Shown: positions 6,077 through 8,209 of the stretch, piece by piece
How the letters are laid out: the number at the start of each line of letters is the position of its first letter
How positions within the stretch are numbered: the stretch's first letter is position 1
Source of the DNA: an uncultured Clostridia bacterium
Lineage (GTDB): Bacteria; Bacillota; Clostridia; Christensenellales; Aristaeellaceae
Assembly (NCBI GenBank): GCA_946626395.1
Contig: CAMOUF010000155.1
Location: forward strand, 1 to 8,209
Direction of reading: 5' to 3'
DNA length: 8,209 nt
The notes under the pieces: generated by a model
The model's database searches: none
What the model was told of the DNA's origin: nothing
The model's input: only the letters and a program-made list of their open reading frames with translations
Program-made: the position numbers and the translations under genes

Positions 6077-7462
6077 ATGGGTTACACAGTAGAAAAGATT
6101 TCCGGCAACCAAGTAAAAATCAACTTTGAAATTGCGTCTGAAAAATTTGACGCCGCGGTGCAGCAGGCTTATTTGAAACTCCGCGGCCGCATCAATGTGC
6201 CCGCCTTCCGCAAGGGCAAGGCCCCTCGCCGTCTCATCGAAAATATGTACGGCGAAGGCGTGTTTTATGACGACGCTTTCGATATCGTTTTCCCCGAAGC
6301 CTACGAAGCCGCTGTGAAGGAAAATGACCTCCAGGTGGTGGATCGCCCCGAGGTGGATGAAATGAAGCAGATCGGCGTTGGCAAGGATTTGCTTTTCACC
6401 ATCAAGGTGTATGTGAAGCCCGACGTGGAGCTGGGCCAGTATAAGGGCCTCAAGGCCGTCAAGTATGTCCATAAGGTAACGGACGAAGAAATCGACAGCC
6501 GCATTCAGCAGGACGTGACCAAGGCCACCACCATGGCGGATGTGACCGACCGGCCCGTGGAAAACGGCGACACCGTGAACCTTGACTATGCCGGCTCTGT
6601 GGACGGCGTGGCCTTTGAAGGCGGCACTGCGGAAAACCAGACCCTGGAAATCGGCTCCGGCCATTTCATTCCCGGCTTTGAAGAGCAGATGATCGGCATG
6701 AACATCGGCGAGGAAAAGGATTTGCAGGTCAAGTTCCCCGATGAATATCACGCGGAAAACTTAAAGGGCAAGGACGCCGTGTTCCATGTGAAGGTGAACG
6801 GCATCCAGTCCAAAGTGGTGCCCGCCCTGGACGATGATTTCGCCGCTGACGTGAGCGAATTCGATACCTTTGCCGACTACAAGGCCAACATCGAAAAAGA
6901 ACTGACCGAGCAGGCCGACAAGAATGCCGCCGTGCAGCTGGAAAACGAACTGGTGCAGCAGGCTGTGGACGCTGCTGACTGCGACATTCCCGACGCCATG
7001 ATCAATGATGAAACCGATATCATGATCCGGGAGCTCAAGCTGCGGATGATGTATCAGGGCCTTCGGTATGAGGATTACCTCAAATATACCGGCCAGAGCG
7101 AGGATCAGATCAAGGAAATGTATAAGCCCGAAGCCAAGAATCGGGTGAAGATGCAGCTGGTGCTGGACGCTATCATCAAGGCTGAAAACGTGGAAGTGAC
7201 CGACGAAGAAGTGGAAAAGGCCACCGCGGAGGAAGCCGAACGCAGCGGCCGCGAGCTGGAGGAATTCAAGAAGTCCCTGAACGACCGGCAGAAGGAATAC
7301 CTCAAGGACAACGCCAAGATCCGCAAGGGGGTGGACATGATCGTGGAAACCGCCCAAGTGGAAGAAAAGGACGAAGCGGACCGCATCGACGCCGCCGACA
7401 CCATCAAAGCGGTGGAGGACGCCGCCAGCGCCGTGATGGAAAAGGAAGAAGAGGAAGAGTAA
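6077..7462 (+). CDS. tig: Trigger factor, ribosome-associated chaperone / peptidyl-prolyl isomerase
   Basis: A 461-residue trigger factor that binds at the ribosomal exit tunnel and shields and folds nascent chains. Domains in order: the N-terminal ribosome-binding domain (about 1-145) with the signature AFRKGKAP at 43-50; the FKBP-type peptidyl-prolyl isomerase domain (about 160-245), from NGDTVNLDYAG to the HFIPGFEEQMIGM core and FHVKVNGI; and the helical C-terminal chaperone arms (about 246-428). A further acidic tail (429-461) ends in a run of glutamates. The usual signature is GFRxGKxP; here alanine replaces the first glycine, while the ribosome-contacting FRK is kept. The ATG at 6077 follows GGAGG at 9 bases and gives the standard N-terminus; an in-frame TTG at 6020 is too far upstream. 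It has its own promoter and precedes clpP, the classic arrangement. Confidence 0.96.
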   Translation: MGYTVEKISGNQVKINFEIASEKFDAAVQQAYLKLRGRINVPAFRKGKAPRRLIENMYGEGVFYDDAFDIVFPEAYEAAVKENDLQVVDRPEVDEMKQIGVGKDLLFTIKVYVKPDVELGQYKGLKAVKYVHKVTDEEIDSRIQQDVTKATTMADVTDRPVENGDTVNLDYAGSVDGVAFEGGTAENQTLEIGSGHFIPGFEEQMIGMNIGEEKDLQVKFPDEYHAENLKGKDAVFHVKVNGIQSKVVPALDDDFAADVSEFDTFADYKANIEKELTEQADKNAAVQLENELVQQAVDAADCDIPDAMINDETDIMIRELKLRMMYQGLRYEDYLKYTGQSEDQIKEMYKPEAKNRVKMQLVLDAIIKAENVEVTDEEVEKATAEEAERSGRELEEFKKSLNDRQKEYLKDNAKIRKGVDMIVETAQVEEKDEADRIDAADTIKAVEDAASAVMEKEEEEE

Positions 7463-7492
7463 TCAATTCTTCCAGGTATAAATCAGCGACCG

Positions 7493-7512
7493 CCATCATA
7501 TAATCATGATGG
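7493..7512 (+). promoter_or_regulatory. Inverted repeat over a TATAAT box upstream of clpP
   Basis: CCATCAT (7493-7499) and ATGATGG (7506-7512) are exact 7-base inverted repeats around a 6-base centre. A perfect TATAAT lies at 7499-7504. No good -35 box is found 16-18 bases upstream and there is no extended -10, so promoter activity is uncertain. As a DNA palindrome it could be an operator; as RNA it is a modest hairpin 31 bases past the tig stop codon. It does not match the CtsR or CIRCE heat-shock operators known upstream of clp genes in Firmicutes. Confidence 0.35.
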
Positions 7513-7533
7513 GGTTCAGCAAACGCAGGATGA

Positions 7534-7581
7534 CGCAGATTGCCGGGCCCCTGTTTCCGGCAGTCTGCGGCCTTCGTTTTT
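7534..7581 (+). terminator. Terminator-like hairpin in the tig-clpP gap (possible attenuator)
   Basis: 7534-7546 pairs with 7557-7569 as a 13-bp stem with one G-U pair and a 10-base loop. After seven bases (GCCTTCG) a run of five Ts follows at 7577-7581. The clpP ribosome binding site begins about 12 bases later, leaving no space for a promoter in between, so any transcript reaching clpP must pass this hairpin. It may end most tig transcripts and let a fraction continue. The gap between stem and T run makes it imperfect as an intrinsic terminator. Confidence 0.55.
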
Positions 7582-7608
7582 ATCCCGAACCCAGGAGGAA
7601 AATCAAGA

Positions 7609-8178
7609 ATGTCTTTGATCCCTTATGTAATCGAACAAACTGCCCACGGGGAACGTTCCTATGATATTTATTCCCGTTTGCTCAAGGACCGGGTGGTGTT
7701 TCTGGGCAGCGCCATTGACGATCAGGTGGCCAACGCCATCGTGGCCCAGCTTTTGTTCCTTGAAACGGATAATCCAGACGCCGATATCAACCTGTATATC
7801 AACAGCCCCGGCGGCTCCGTGACAGCGGGCATGGCGATTTATGACACCATGAATTATATCAAGTGCCCCGTGCGCACGGTGTGCGTGGGCATGGCGGCGT
7901 CTATGGGCGCGTTTCTGCTCATGGCGGGGGAAAAGGGAAAACGCCTGGCCCTGCCTAACAGCGAGGTCATGATCCATCAGCCCTCCGGCGGCGCTTCCGG
8001 CCAGGCCACCGATGTGACCATTCACGCCGAATGGCTGCTACGTACCAAGAACAAAATGAACGGCTTGATGGCCCAAATGACAGGCCAGCCCCTGGAAAAA
8101 ATCGCCCACGACGGGGAACGGGATTATTTTATGACAGCCCAGGAAGGCCCGGACTACGGCATTATCCACGAAATCTAA
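7609..8178 (+). CDS. clpP: ClpP, ATP-dependent Clp protease proteolytic subunit
   Basis: A 189-residue ClpP, the serine protease that forms the double-heptamer chamber fed by ClpX or ClpC/ClpA unfoldases. The N-terminus SLIPYVIEQTAHGERSYDIY and then SRLL is canonical. The catalytic triad is intact: S98 in GMAASMGAF, H123 in MIHQPSGG and D172 in ERD. The oxyanion and substrate loop INSPGGSVTAGMAIYDT (65-80) and the handle helix region around GQATD (131-135) are present. The ATG at 7609 follows AGGAGG at 10 bases; an in-frame ATG at 7540 gives a non-family extension. The protein stops at YGIIHEI, a few residues before most homologues, and has H where the usual GxxD aspartate lies. It follows tig by 146 bases; clpX, the usual next gene, would be outside the window. 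Confidence 0.95.
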   Translation: MSLIPYVIEQTAHGERSYDIYSRLLKDRVVFLGSAIDDQVANAIVAQLLFLETDNPDADINLYINSPGGSVTAGMAIYDTMNYIKCPVRTVCVGMAASMGAFLLMAGEKGKRLALPNSEVMIHQPSGGASGQATDVTIHAEWLLRTKNKMNGLMAQMTGQPLEKIAHDGERDYFMTAQEGPDYGIIHEI

Positions 8179-8209
8179 CAACCCCCGCCGAAATAAAAGC
8201 CCGCGGCAA

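Noticed and set aside
5993..6751. A 252-codon minus-strand open frame opposite tig
   Set aside because: The plus frame is an unmistakable trigger factor; the minus frame is a codon-bias shadow.
7463..7608. CtsR or HrcA (CIRCE) heat-shock operator upstream of clpP
   Set aside because: Neither the GGTCAAA tandem heptamer nor TTAGCACTC-N9-GAGTGCTAA is present.
8179..8209. Short CCGC/GCGG pairing at the right edge as a clpP terminator
   Set aside because: The stem is only 4 bases and the window ends before any T run could be seen.

Overview
This 8.2-kb window looks like ordinary chromosomal DNA of a low-to-moderate GC Firmicute, most likely a member of the Clostridia. The evidence is the gene content (a ThrRS-like/uridine-kinase fusion, a DUF3784 protein, an HI0933-type flavoprotein, the tig-clpP order), strong AGGAGG-type ribosome binding sites, and sigma-A-like promoters. 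I see no phage, IS, CRISPR, tRNA or rRNA. Long open frames antisense to the real genes are GC-driven shadows.

Left half, minus strand, transcribed right to left from a promoter near 5304-5332: surE (4491-5255, TTG start), an HI0933-family FAD-dependent flavoprotein (3221-4474), a DUF3784 small membrane protein (2867-3217), a DEDDh 3'-5' exonuclease with a C-terminal zinc-ribbon-like tail (1896-2837), then a two-part nucleoside kinase (149-1798). Spacing in the first four genes is 3-29 bases, so they are very probably one operon. The kinase follows after a terminator-like hairpin with almost no room for its own promoter, so it is probably fed by read-through. Exonuclease, nucleoside-monophosphate phosphatase and nucleoside kinase could act in sequence in nucleotide turnover or salvage; this is inference. 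A perfect 21-bp inverted repeat lies 28 bases past the kinase stop codon.

Right half, plus strand: a small gene I do not recognise (5394-5969) diverges from surE. It has a beta-rich N-terminal half and a very charged, proline-rich tail. Eight bases after its stop begins a good promoter for tig (trigger factor, 6077-7462), followed by clpP (7609-8178). This is the classic tig-clpP(-clpX) protein-folding and protein-quality cluster; clpX, if present, would lie beyond the window. The tig-clpP gap holds an inverted repeat covering a TATAAT box and then a terminator-like hairpin just before the clpP ribosome binding site, suggesting attenuated expression of clpP.

I found no clear evidence of a new biological system. 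The items most worth a second look are the unknown gene at 5394, the tig-clpP leader, the short and altered C-terminus of ClpP, and the possible nucleotide-turnover operon.
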